A stretch of DNA of 5,878 bases from positions 1-5,878 of the forward strand of contig WFOJ01000080.1 in the NCBI GenBank assembly GCA_015488125.1. The letters run 5' to 3'. Numbering within the stretch: the first letter of the stretch is position 1; the number at the start of each line of letters is the position of its first letter. A program made the translations under genes and the position numbers. The notes beneath the pieces were generated by a model, which made no database searches, was not told the DNA's origin, and saw only the letters and a program-made list of their open reading frames with translations. The DNA comes from Mariprofundaceae bacterium (GTDB taxonomy: Bacteria; Pseudomonadota; Zetaproteobacteria; Mariprofundales; Mariprofundaceae). Shown piece after piece: positions 1 through 5,878 of this stretch.

Positions 1-567
1 ACGGCTCAGCGTTTGCGGGTAAAGGCGGTGCTCCGCTTCGTGCATGCGCTGTAGTAATGACTGACGATCATCATCATCCAGCACAGGAATGGCAGCCTGC
101 GCCAGCACCGGCCCGCCATCGAGCACTTCATCCACCAGATGCACGGTGCATCCGGTGATCTTCACGCCATAAGCCAGTGCATCGCCCACACCATCGGCAC
201 CGGGGAAAGCGGGCAACAAGGCCGGATGAATATTGACGATGCGCCCGGCAAAATGCTGCACAAAGGCATCGGAAAGAATACGCATATAGCCCGCCAGCAC
301 AATCCAGTGGCAATCTTCTTCTTCAATCATGCGCATGCAGGCGCGATCAAATGCTTCCCTGTCGGCATAAGCTGCCGGCTCAAGATGCGCCACCCGTGGC
401 ACAGCGGCGGCACGGGCAATGGCCAGGGCGCCTGCCTGCGCCTTGTCCGACAGAACCAATCGCACATCAGCAGGGCACTGGCCAGCCTTCACAGCCGTTA
501 GAATCGCCTGCAAATTACTCCCCTGGCCGGAAGCCATGACAGCAACGCGATTGGCGCTACGGCTCAT
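1..567 (-). CDS. purN: Phosphoribosylglycinamide formyltransferase (GAR transformylase), 3' end cut by the window
   Basis: PurN transfers the formyl group of 10-formyltetrahydrofolate to GAR, giving FGAR, in cytosolic de novo purine synthesis. From ATG at 567 the frame stays open for 189 codons to the window edge; E. coli PurN has 212 residues, so roughly the last 20 are missing. Visible motifs are the phosphate-binding loop SGQGSNLQ (13-20), the folate-site AGYMRIL (92-98), NIHPALLP (112-119) and DEVLDGGP (146-153). The catalytic triad known from E. coli (Asn106, His108, Asp144) is present as Asn112, His114 and Asp150. E. coli His119 is replaced by Asp125 in a PGADGVGDAL context, which resembles the B. 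subtilis form as I recall it. The start overlaps the purM stop as ATGA, and no Shine-Dalgarno sequence is visible upstream, so translation probably depends on purM. A later ATG (codon 11) would remove the first beta strand and is unlikely. Identity is secure. Confidence 0.96.
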   Translation of the reverse strand, partial: MSRSANRVAVMASGQGSNLQAILTAVKAGQCPADVRLVLSDKAQAGALAIARAAAVPRVAHLEPAAYADREAFDRACMRMIEEEDCHWIVLAGYMRILSDAFVQHFAGRIVNIHPALLPAFPGADGVGDALAYGVKITGCTVHLVDEVLDGGPVLAQAAIPVLDDDDRQSLLQRMHEAEHRLYPQTLSR

Positions 568-1616
568 GAAAGCACAACCGCAGCATGCTGGCGCGCCATC
601 ACCCGGCCGATTTCAAACACCTGCTCGCCTGCGTCACTCAGCACCTGTCGGGCTTCTCCTGCCATGCCCGCCGGTACAATGACAACAAAACCGATCCCCA
701 TATTAAAGGTGCGGTAACGTTCATCATGCGCCACATGCGCCACATCCAGCACATAATCAAACAGCGGCGGCACAGGCCAGCTGGCCGTATCAATCGCTGC
801 TGCCAATCCTGCCGGCAGAATGCGTTCGATATTATCATACATACCACCACCGGTGATATGCGCATAACCATGGGCATGCAGACCGGCAGCCAGCATGGCT
901 TTGACCGCAGGTACATACAAACGCGTTGGTGCCAGCACCGCATCCACGGCTTTGCTGCCATCTGCCAGCGTATCATTCACCCAGTTATCACCGCGTAATG
1001 CCAGTAGCTTGCGAATCAATGAATAACCATTGGCATGGGCGCCACTGGAGGCCAGCCCCAGCAGTATATCACCTGCAGTGATCTGGCTGCCATCAACAAT
1101 ACACGGTCGATCCACCACGCCGACAGAGAAGCCGCCAATATCATAGTGACCAGGCGCATACATGCCGGGCATTTCTGCTGTTTCGCCACCAATCAGGGCG
1201 CAACCGCACACCCGGCAAGCCTCGGCAATGCCTTCAACCACGCCAGCCAGCGTTTCAGCATCAAGCTTGCCTGAAGCCAGGTAGTCAAGAAAAAACAGCG
1301 GCTCTGCGGCCTGCGCTGCCATATCGTTCACGCACATGGCGACAGCATCAATTCCCGCCACCTGTGGACGCTCATGCTGTTGCAACAGCAACAACTTGGT
1401 GCCAACGCCATCGGTCGCCGAGACCAGCACCGGCTCCTTCATACTGGCAAAATCAGCGCGGAACAAGGCGCCAAAACCGCCCAGGCCGCCAATCACCTCG
1501 GCGCGCCTGGTCGAGGCTACTGCGGATTTGATGCGCCCGACAAAGGCGTTGCCTTCGTCAATATCGACGCCGGCATCGGCGTAACTCATGGTGGGTTTAT
1601 GCTTTATATCAGACAT
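564..1616 (-). CDS. purM: Phosphoribosylformylglycinamidine cyclo-ligase (AIR synthetase)
   Basis: PurM closes the imidazole ring, converting FGAM and ATP to AIR, the step that leads from the formylglycinamidine stage to aminoimidazole in purine synthesis. The 350-residue product is close to E. coli PurM (345). Family motifs appear in order: SYADAGVDID (11-20), GGLGGFGAL (43-51), DGVGTKL (69-75), MCVND (94-98), AEPLFFLDY (104-112), GGETAEMPGMY (143-153), SGAHANGYSLIR (191-202), HITGGG (253-258) and RTFNMGIG (302-309). I chose ATG at 1616 because it aligns with the E. coli N-terminus and has AAGGTG 10 nt upstream. The frame is open further upstream to 1679, but that stretch is gyrB read in another frame. 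An ATG at 1589 (341 residues) is the alternative, with a poorer ribosome site. The start lies inside the gyrB 3' end (8-bp overlap), and the stop overlaps purN by 4 bp, so the three genes are very likely co-transcribed. Confidence 0.98.
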   Translation of the reverse strand: MSDIKHKPTMSYADAGVDIDEGNAFVGRIKSAVASTRRAEVIGGLGGFGALFRADFASMKEPVLVSATDGVGTKLLLLQQHERPQVAGIDAVAMCVNDMAAQAAEPLFFLDYLASGKLDAETLAGVVEGIAEACRVCGCALIGGETAEMPGMYAPGHYDIGGFSVGVVDRPCIVDGSQITAGDILLGLASSGAHANGYSLIRKLLALRGDNWVNDTLADGSKAVDAVLAPTRLYVPAVKAMLAAGLHAHGYAHITGGGMYDNIERILPAGLAAAIDTASWPVPPLFDYVLDVAHVAHDERYRTFNMGIGFVVIVPAGMAGEARQVLSDAGEQVFEIGRVMARQHAAVVLS

Positions 1617-4032
1617 CGAGATTGCGCACCTTAAGGGCATTTTCCTGAATAAAGCGACGACGCGGCTCAACAGCATCACCCATCAGCATGGAAAACGTCT
1701 CATCGGCATTGACCACATCTTCCAGCGACACCTGCAACAATGTGCGCTTCTCAGCATCCATGGTAGTCTCCCATAGCTGTTCAGGGTCCATTTCACCCAG
1801 ACCTTTGTAACGCTGGATCACCATGCCGCGACGACCCTCCTGTTCAATGCGCTGCATCAATTCCCGGTAATGGCCGATAGGCTCACGTTTTTCACCCCAG
1901 CTTAAATAAGCGCCTTCGCCCACCTGCGCATGCAGGATGTGACTGAGTTTGCAGGCTTCGGCAAATTCAGCCGTCGCCACCAGATCACGAGTCAGGCGGG
2001 AAACCATCAAACGACCATGGTCACGGCGTTCAAACTGTGCATAAAAACTGCTGTCTTCCGCATCTTCCAGAATCTGGATATTGAGCGTCTCATCTTCACG
2101 CGCCTGCGCCGCAAAATGCGCCTGCACGGCATCCATGGCCTGTTGCAGCCGCTCACGATCACGCATGGCAGCATTGTTCAGTTTGCTGGTTTCCACCACC
2201 AAGGCCAGCAGCGTGCTATCCATACGCTGGGCAAGTCTGGCCTGCAGATTATACAGGCGGTATGTGCTGCGAACCAGCGTCAACAGCCGCTCTCCCTGGA
2301 ACGGGCTGGCATTGACGGTGCTGTAAAACACCTTGCCCTCCGCGCCCTGCTCTACCAGGAAATCAAACAGTTCCTGATCTGAACTGACATAACGCGCTTT
2401 TTTACCCTTGGCCACGCGATACAATGGCGGCTGGGCAATATAAAGATGACCTCGCTCGATCAACTCCGGCATCTGACGGTAAAAAAACGTCAGCAACAAG
2501 GTCAGAATATGCGAGCCATCCACGTCAGCATCGGTCATGATGATAACTTTGTGGTAGCGCAACTTGCTGATGTCAAAATCATCCTTGCCAATGCCTGTGC
2601 CCAGCGCAGTAATGATGGTACCGATTTCTTGACTGGACAGCATTTTGTCAAAACGGGCCTTTTCCACATTCAGGATTTTACCTTTAAGCGGTAAAATCGC
2701 CTGGGTGCGACGATCCCGCCCCTGTTTGGCCGAGCCACCGGCAGAATCCCCCTCGACGAGGAACAATTCAGACAGCGCCGGATCTTTTTCCTGACAATCG
2801 GCCAGTTTGCCCGGCAGGCTGGCAACATCCAGCGCTCCCTTGCGGCGCGTTAAATCGCGCGCCTTGCGAGCGGCTTCACGAGCCGTTGCGGCTTCCACGG
2901 CCTTGCCAACAATACGTTTGGCATCACGCGGATTCTCTTCCAGCCAGGTGCCAAAATGTTCGGCAACCAGTGATTCCACTACCGAACGCACTTCGCTTGA
3001 CACCAGTTTTTCCTTGGTCTGGGAAGAAAATTTTGGATCGGGAACCTTCACCGACAATACCGCTGTCAATCCCTCGCGACAATCCTCACCAGAAAGCGTT
3101 ACCTTATGCTTTTTCAGCATATCATTACTGGTGGCATACTGGTTAATGCTGCGCGTCAGCGCCGAACGAAAACCAGCCAGATGAGTGCCGCCATCGCGTT
3201 GCGGAATATTATTGGTAAAGCAAAACACATGCTCCTGATAGACATCAGTCCATTGCATGGCCAGCTCGACAGCCACCTCATCACGCTCGCTGTTAATGGC
3301 GATACATTCCGGGTGCAGCACTGTACGTGTGCGATTAAGATGTGCTACAAAAGCACTGATGCCGCCTTCGTATTCAAAAACCAGCGCCTGATTGTCGCGC
3401 TCATCGAGAATTTCGATATGCACACCGCTGTTGAGAAACGATAGTTCACGCAGGCGGGAAGCCAGAATGTCAAACGACATATTGCGATGCGAGAAAATCT
3501 CCAGCGAAGGCAGAAAACGCACTTCCGTGCCGGTACTGCTGGCCTCACCGATCACTTTCAGCGGCGCATCCGGCTCGCCCATATGATAGCGCTGGGTATG
3601 AATCTTGCCTTCACGACGAATCGTCAGCTCCAGATACTCGGAAAGGGCGTTCACCACGGATACGCCCACGCCATGCAAGCCACCGGAAACCTTGTAGGAA
3701 TTATCATCAAACTTGCCACCGGCATGCAACACCGTCATGATCACTTCTGCTGCCGAACGCCCTTCTTCAGGATGTATGCCAACAGGAATGCCTCGGCCAT
3801 TATCGCGCACTGTCACCGAGTCGTCGGAATGCAGGATCACCTCAATTTTATCACAATAGCCTGCCAGCGCCTCGTCGATGGCATTATCGACCACTTCAAA
3901 CACCATGTGATGCAAACCGGTGCCATCATCGGTATCGCCGATATACATGCCAGGGCGTTTGCGCACGGCATCCAGGCCGCGCAACACCTTGATATTATCA
4001 GCGCCGTAATCCTTTTGCTGTTCTTCACTCAT
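1609..4032 (-). CDS. gyrB: DNA gyrase subunit B
   Basis: GyrB is the ATPase and TOPRIM subunit of the A2B2 gyrase that introduces negative supercoils. The product has 807 residues (E. coli 804). The GHKL ATPase domain (about 1-225) shows Glu46, Asn50 and Asp77, then GRGIP (79-83), Lys107 and GGLHGVGVSVVNAL (117-130). The transducer domain (about 226-395) carries the QTK loop (338-340). The TOPRIM domain has EGDSAGGSAKQGR (427-439; acidic Glu427) and DADVD (501-505; metal-binding Asp501, Asp503). The insertion at about 560-730, between TOPRIM and the RYKGLGEM tail motif (741-748), marks a proteobacterial-type GyrB and argues against ParE. Quinolone-pocket positions Asp429 and Lys450 (E. coli 426 and 447) and the coumarin-site Arg140 (E. 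coli 136) are wild type. ATG at 4032 is chosen over an in-frame TTG at 4050 because AGGAG lies 9 nt upstream of it and overlaps codons 2-3 of the longer form. Its position between ileS and purM is unusual. Confidence 0.98.
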   Translation of the reverse strand: MSEEQQKDYGADNIKVLRGLDAVRKRPGMYIGDTDDGTGLHHMVFEVVDNAIDEALAGYCDKIEVILHSDDSVTVRDNGRGIPVGIHPEEGRSAAEVIMTVLHAGGKFDDNSYKVSGGLHGVGVSVVNALSEYLELTIRREGKIHTQRYHMGEPDAPLKVIGEASSTGTEVRFLPSLEIFSHRNMSFDILASRLRELSFLNSGVHIEILDERDNQALVFEYEGGISAFVAHLNRTRTVLHPECIAINSERDEVAVELAMQWTDVYQEHVFCFTNNIPQRDGGTHLAGFRSALTRSINQYATSNDMLKKHKVTLSGEDCREGLTAVLSVKVPDPKFSSQTKEKLVSSEVRSVVESLVAEHFGTWLEENPRDAKRIVGKAVEAATAREAARKARDLTRRKGALDVASLPGKLADCQEKDPALSELFLVEGDSAGGSAKQGRDRRTQAILPLKGKILNVEKARFDKMLSSQEIGTIITALGTGIGKDDFDISKLRYHKVIIMTDADVDGSHILTLLLTFFYRQMPELIERGHLYIAQPPLYRVAKGKKARYVSSDQELFDFLVEQGAEGKVFYSTVNASPFQGERLLTLVRSTYRLYNLQARLAQRMDSTLLALVVETSKLNNAAMRDRERLQQAMDAVQAHFAAQAREDETLNIQILEDAEDSSFYAQFERRDHGRLMVSRLTRDLVATAEFAEACKLSHILHAQVGEGAYLSWGEKREPIGHYRELMQRIEQEGRRGMVIQRYKGLGEMDPEQLWETTMDAEKRTLLQVSLEDVVNADETFSMLMGDAVEPRRRFIQENALKVRNLDV
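1627..1632 (-). promoter_or_regulatory. Probable ribosome binding site of purM, inside the gyrB coding region
   Basis: On the minus strand AAGGTG lies 10 nt before the purM ATG at 1616. It is formed by gyrB codons 801-802 (Lys-Val). The site supports the MSDIK start over the later MSYAD start, which has only a weak AAAG upstream. Ribosomes finishing gyrB cover this site, consistent with translational coupling. Confidence 0.55.
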
Positions 4033-4041
4033 TCCCCGATA

Positions 4042-4046
4042 CTCCT
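4042..4046 (-). promoter_or_regulatory. Ribosome binding site of gyrB
   Basis: On the minus strand AGGAG stands 9 nt before the ATG at 4032. It decides the gyrB start, because an upstream in-frame TTG at 4050 would place this sequence inside the coding region. Confidence 0.8.
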
Positions 4047-4060
4047 GCAAACGTTTTCGC
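4045..4060. promoter_or_regulatory. Candidate PurR/LacI-family operator-like near-palindrome in the ileS-gyrB gap
   Basis: The 36-bp gap (4033-4068) contains CTGCAAACGTTTTCGC on the plus strand. It matches 9 of the 11 fixed positions of the E. coli PurR consensus as I recall it (ANGCAANCGNTTNCNT); the two outermost positions mismatch. It overlaps the gyrB ribosome binding site by 2 nt. The position, ahead of a run that ends in purMN, makes it attractive. However, PurR itself is known mainly from enteric-type gammaproteobacteria, other LacI-family regulators share CG-centred sites, and no convincing promoter is visible nearby. This could be chance. Confidence 0.22.
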
Positions 4061-4068
4061 GATACGAT

Positions 4069-5878
4069 TCATGATGCTACCACATCGAAACAACGTGCGC
4101 ACAAGCCATGATGAACAGCATGCTCAGGCGCAGCAGCCTGCCCCACATTCCAGCAGCGAGGGCATTTGTGACCATCAGCAGCCGTGATAGCCAGTGCCTC
4201 GTGACCAAAATCAACAGCCGCCACAATCAGCAACTGTGTCAATGGTTCGCCAAGGGCGGCAACCCATTGATATTCGGCTTCACTACCGGGCAAGCTCACC
4301 CGGGCAGCAATGGACGAACCAACCACACTGTTTTTCTTCGCCTGATCAAGTGCCGTGTTGACCTGCTCGCGCAAGGCAAACAGGCGATCCCAGGCTGCAT
4401 CATCAACAGCAGGTGAGCTGATCACGTCGCGGAATGTTTGCAAATGAACGCTTTGGCCACGGTTGCCGGTAAAATGCCCCCAGGCTTCCTCTGCCGAGAA
4501 GGGCAGAATCGGAGCAATCAGGCGAATCAATACATCCGCCAGATCATATAGCGTGGCGCGTGCCGAGCGTCGCCGCAGCGAATTGGCTGCATCGCAATAC
4601 AGGCGATCTTTGATCACATCCAGATAAAAACCGCCAAGCTCAACAGTGCAAAAACCCTGAATCTGATGCGCAATGCGGTGAAAGGCATAATGCTCATAGC
4701 CTTCATGCACATCTTGCTGCAACTGCCCCAGGCGATGCATGACCCATTGATCCATCGGCGTGCGATCCGCCATGGCCAGCGCATCTGTTGCCGGATCAAA
4801 GCCATCCAGATTTCCCAGTAAAAAGCGGATGGTGTTGCGAATACGGCGGTAGCTCTCTGTCAGTTGTTTGATAATGGCATCAGAAATGCGAATATCTGCT
4901 GAATAATCTTCGGAAGCCACCCACAAGCGCAGAATATCTGCGCCCCACTGGCCGACGATTTTTTGCGGCGCTATCACATTGCCCCGCGATTTGGACATCT
5001 TATTGCCCTTACCATCGACGACAAAGCCGTGGGTCAGCACGCCCTTGTAAGGCGCGTTCCCCCGCGTTCCCACTGCTTCCAGCAATGAAGACTGAAACCA
5101 GCCTCGGTGCTGATCCGAGCCTTCCAGATACAAATCAGCAGGTGAAGCCAATTCCGGGCGTTGTTCCAGAACGCAGGCGTGGGTGGAGCCTGAGTCGAAC
5201 CAGACATCCAGAATATCGGTTTCCATGTGGAATTCATCGCTGCCACAATCCGGGCAACAGGTGCCCGGCGATACGAAATCAGTCAGCGGCGCGCTGAACC
5301 AGATATCTGCGCCGTGCTTCTCTACCGCCGTTGCCACCTTCTCAATGACTTCCGGTGTGGTGACAGCATGTGAATGACATTGCTTACAGGAAATCACGGT
5401 AATCGGCACACCCCAGTTGCGCTGCCGGGACACACACCAGTCAGGACGCTGTTCGATCATGCCTTGCAAGCGGTTGCGTCCCCAGTCGGGCGTAAAGCTG
5501 GTTTGTTCAATAGCGGCCAGCGCCTTTTGGCGTAGTTCATTGGTATCCATGGAAATAAACCACTGCGGTGTGGCACGGAAAATCAAAGGCTTGTGGCATC
5601 GCCAGCAATGCGGATAGGCATGATCAATTTCGCCGTGTGCCAGCAAGGCACCCCGCTCACGCAAATGCGCAATCACCACCTCATTGGCCTTGCTGACATG
5701 CAAACCCGCAACCAGCGGTGTGTCTGTCGCAAAAACGCCGCGATCATCCACCGGATTGAAAACGGGCAGACCATATTTCATACCCACCACATAGTCTTCC
5801 TGACCATGGCCTGGCGCTGTATGAACGCAGCCGGTACCGGCATCCAGCGTAACGTGATCGCCGAGAATCACCGGCACT
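4069..5878 (-). CDS. ileS: Isoleucine--tRNA ligase, C-terminal two thirds (5' end outside the window)
   Basis: This cytosolic class I synthetase charges tRNA-Ile and hydrolyses mischarged valine. The visible 602 complete codons (from 5877) start inside the CP1 editing domain; by alignment to E. coli IleS (938 residues) about 314 residues, including the HIGH motif, lie upstream of the window. The first in-frame codon, GTG at 5877, is internal and not a start. Residue numbers here count from it. HTAPGHGQEDY (19-29) supplies editing-site His19 and Asp28 (E. coli His333, Asp342). WCVSRQRNWG (147-156), DVWFDSGSTH (224-233), GSDQHRGWF (253-261) and KMSKS (293-297) build the catalytic fold. The C-terminal half is the anticodon-binding domain, ending in a zinc knuckle with Cys572, Cys575, Cys593 and Cys596. 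A further cysteine group (164, 167, 207 or 208, 211) suggests a second zinc site. The CPRCW tail indicates bacterial type IleS1. The TGA stop lies 36 bp before gyrB; lspA, a common downstream neighbour, is absent. Confidence 0.98.
   Translation of the reverse strand, partial: VPVILGDHVTLDAGTGCVHTAPGHGQEDYVVGMKYGLPVFNPVDDRGVFATDTPLVAGLHVSKANEVVIAHLRERGALLAHGEIDHAYPHCWRCHKPLIFRATPQWFISMDTNELRQKALAAIEQTSFTPDWGRNRLQGMIEQRPDWCVSRQRNWGVPITVISCKQCHSHAVTTPEVIEKVATAVEKHGADIWFSAPLTDFVSPGTCCPDCGSDEFHMETDILDVWFDSGSTHACVLEQRPELASPADLYLEGSDQHRGWFQSSLLEAVGTRGNAPYKGVLTHGFVVDGKGNKMSKSRGNVIAPQKIVGQWGADILRLWVASEDYSADIRISDAIIKQLTESYRRIRNTIRFLLGNLDGFDPATDALAMADRTPMDQWVMHRLGQLQQDVHEGYEHYAFHRIAHQIQGFCTVELGGFYLDVIKDRLYCDAANSLRRRSARATLYDLADVLIRLIAPILPFSAEEAWGHFTGNRGQSVHLQTFRDVISSPAVDDAAWDRLFALREQVNTALDQAKKNSVVGSSIAARVSLPGSEAEYQWVAALGEPLTQLLIVAAVDFGHEALAITAADGHKCPRCWNVGQAAAPEHAVHHGLCARCFDVVAS

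Noticed and set aside
66..77. Run of four GAT codons in purN (Asp164-Asp167) as a slippage repeat
   Set aside because: Four triplets are too few to suggest phase variation, and acidic residues occur in this surface region of PurN.
585..998. Open frame of 137 codons on the plus strand, opposite purM
   Set aside because: Antisense to well conserved PurM, with no recognisable domain and a composition typical of a complementary-strand artefact.
1617..1679. Upstream extension of purM to give a 371-residue protein
   Set aside because: The extra N-terminal residues are gyrB coding sequence in another frame, do not align to PurM, and the internal ATG at 1616 has a better ribosome site.
1609..4032. 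ParE (topoisomerase IV) instead of GyrB
   Set aside because: The length of 807 residues and the insertion at about 560-730 fit proteobacterial GyrB; ParE is shorter (about 630 residues) and lacks the insertion.
4033..4050. TTG start for gyrB, adding six residues
   Set aside because: The AGGAG ribosome site would fall inside the extension, and GyrB families start near the MSEEQQ residue.
3487..4074. Open frame of about 195 codons on the plus strand, opposite the gyrB 5' end and the ileS-gyrB gap
   Set aside because: It lies almost wholly antisense to the conserved GyrB ATPase domain, its translation resembles no family I know, it is rich in His, Ile and Arg as antisense frames often are, and I see no ribosome site. 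It is an out-of-frame shadow.
4074..4082. Extended -10-like TGGTAGCAT on the minus strand at the end of ileS as a gyrB promoter
   Set aside because: Only four of six -10 positions match and no -35 element is seen at 16-18 nt spacing, so it is not listed as a feature.

Overview
The window is a densely packed piece of bacterial chromosome with every gene on the minus strand. In the direction of transcription (high to low coordinates) the order is ileS (3' two thirds only), gyrB, purM, purN (nearly complete, cut at the left edge). The only non-coding stretch is the 36 bp between ileS and gyrB. gyrB and purM overlap by 8 bp, and purM and purN overlap by 4 bp (ATGA). I see no RNA gene, insertion sequence, CRISPR array, clear terminator or phage-like gene.

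Organism: GyrB carries the long insertion in its C-terminal TOPRIM region that is typical of proteobacterial and related Gram-negative GyrB. At 807 residues it matches the E. coli length (804). PurM and IleS are also bacterial housekeeping forms. Base composition looks like the low-to-mid 50s % GC by eye. A proteobacterium is well supported. A zeta- or deep-branching gamma-proteobacterium is only a guess, because the gene order is not the enteric one.

Layout and logic: ileS charges tRNA-Ile, gyrB supplies the ATPase subunit of DNA gyrase, and purM and purN are two steps of de novo purine synthesis (AIR synthetase and GAR transformylase). The purM-purN pair is a classic operon. What is odd is that gyrB sits directly between ileS and purMN, and is joined to purM by overlapping stop and start codons, instead of lying in the usual dnaA-dnaN-recF-gyrB cluster. 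lspA, often found just downstream of ileS, is not there. The 36-bp ileS-gyrB gap contains a CG-centred near-palindrome that resembles a PurR/LacI-family operator. If real, it would place gyrB under the same control as the purine genes; this is a weak, post hoc match.

Overall this is ordinary core-genome coding sequence in an unusual order. I found no convincing evidence of a previously undescribed system.
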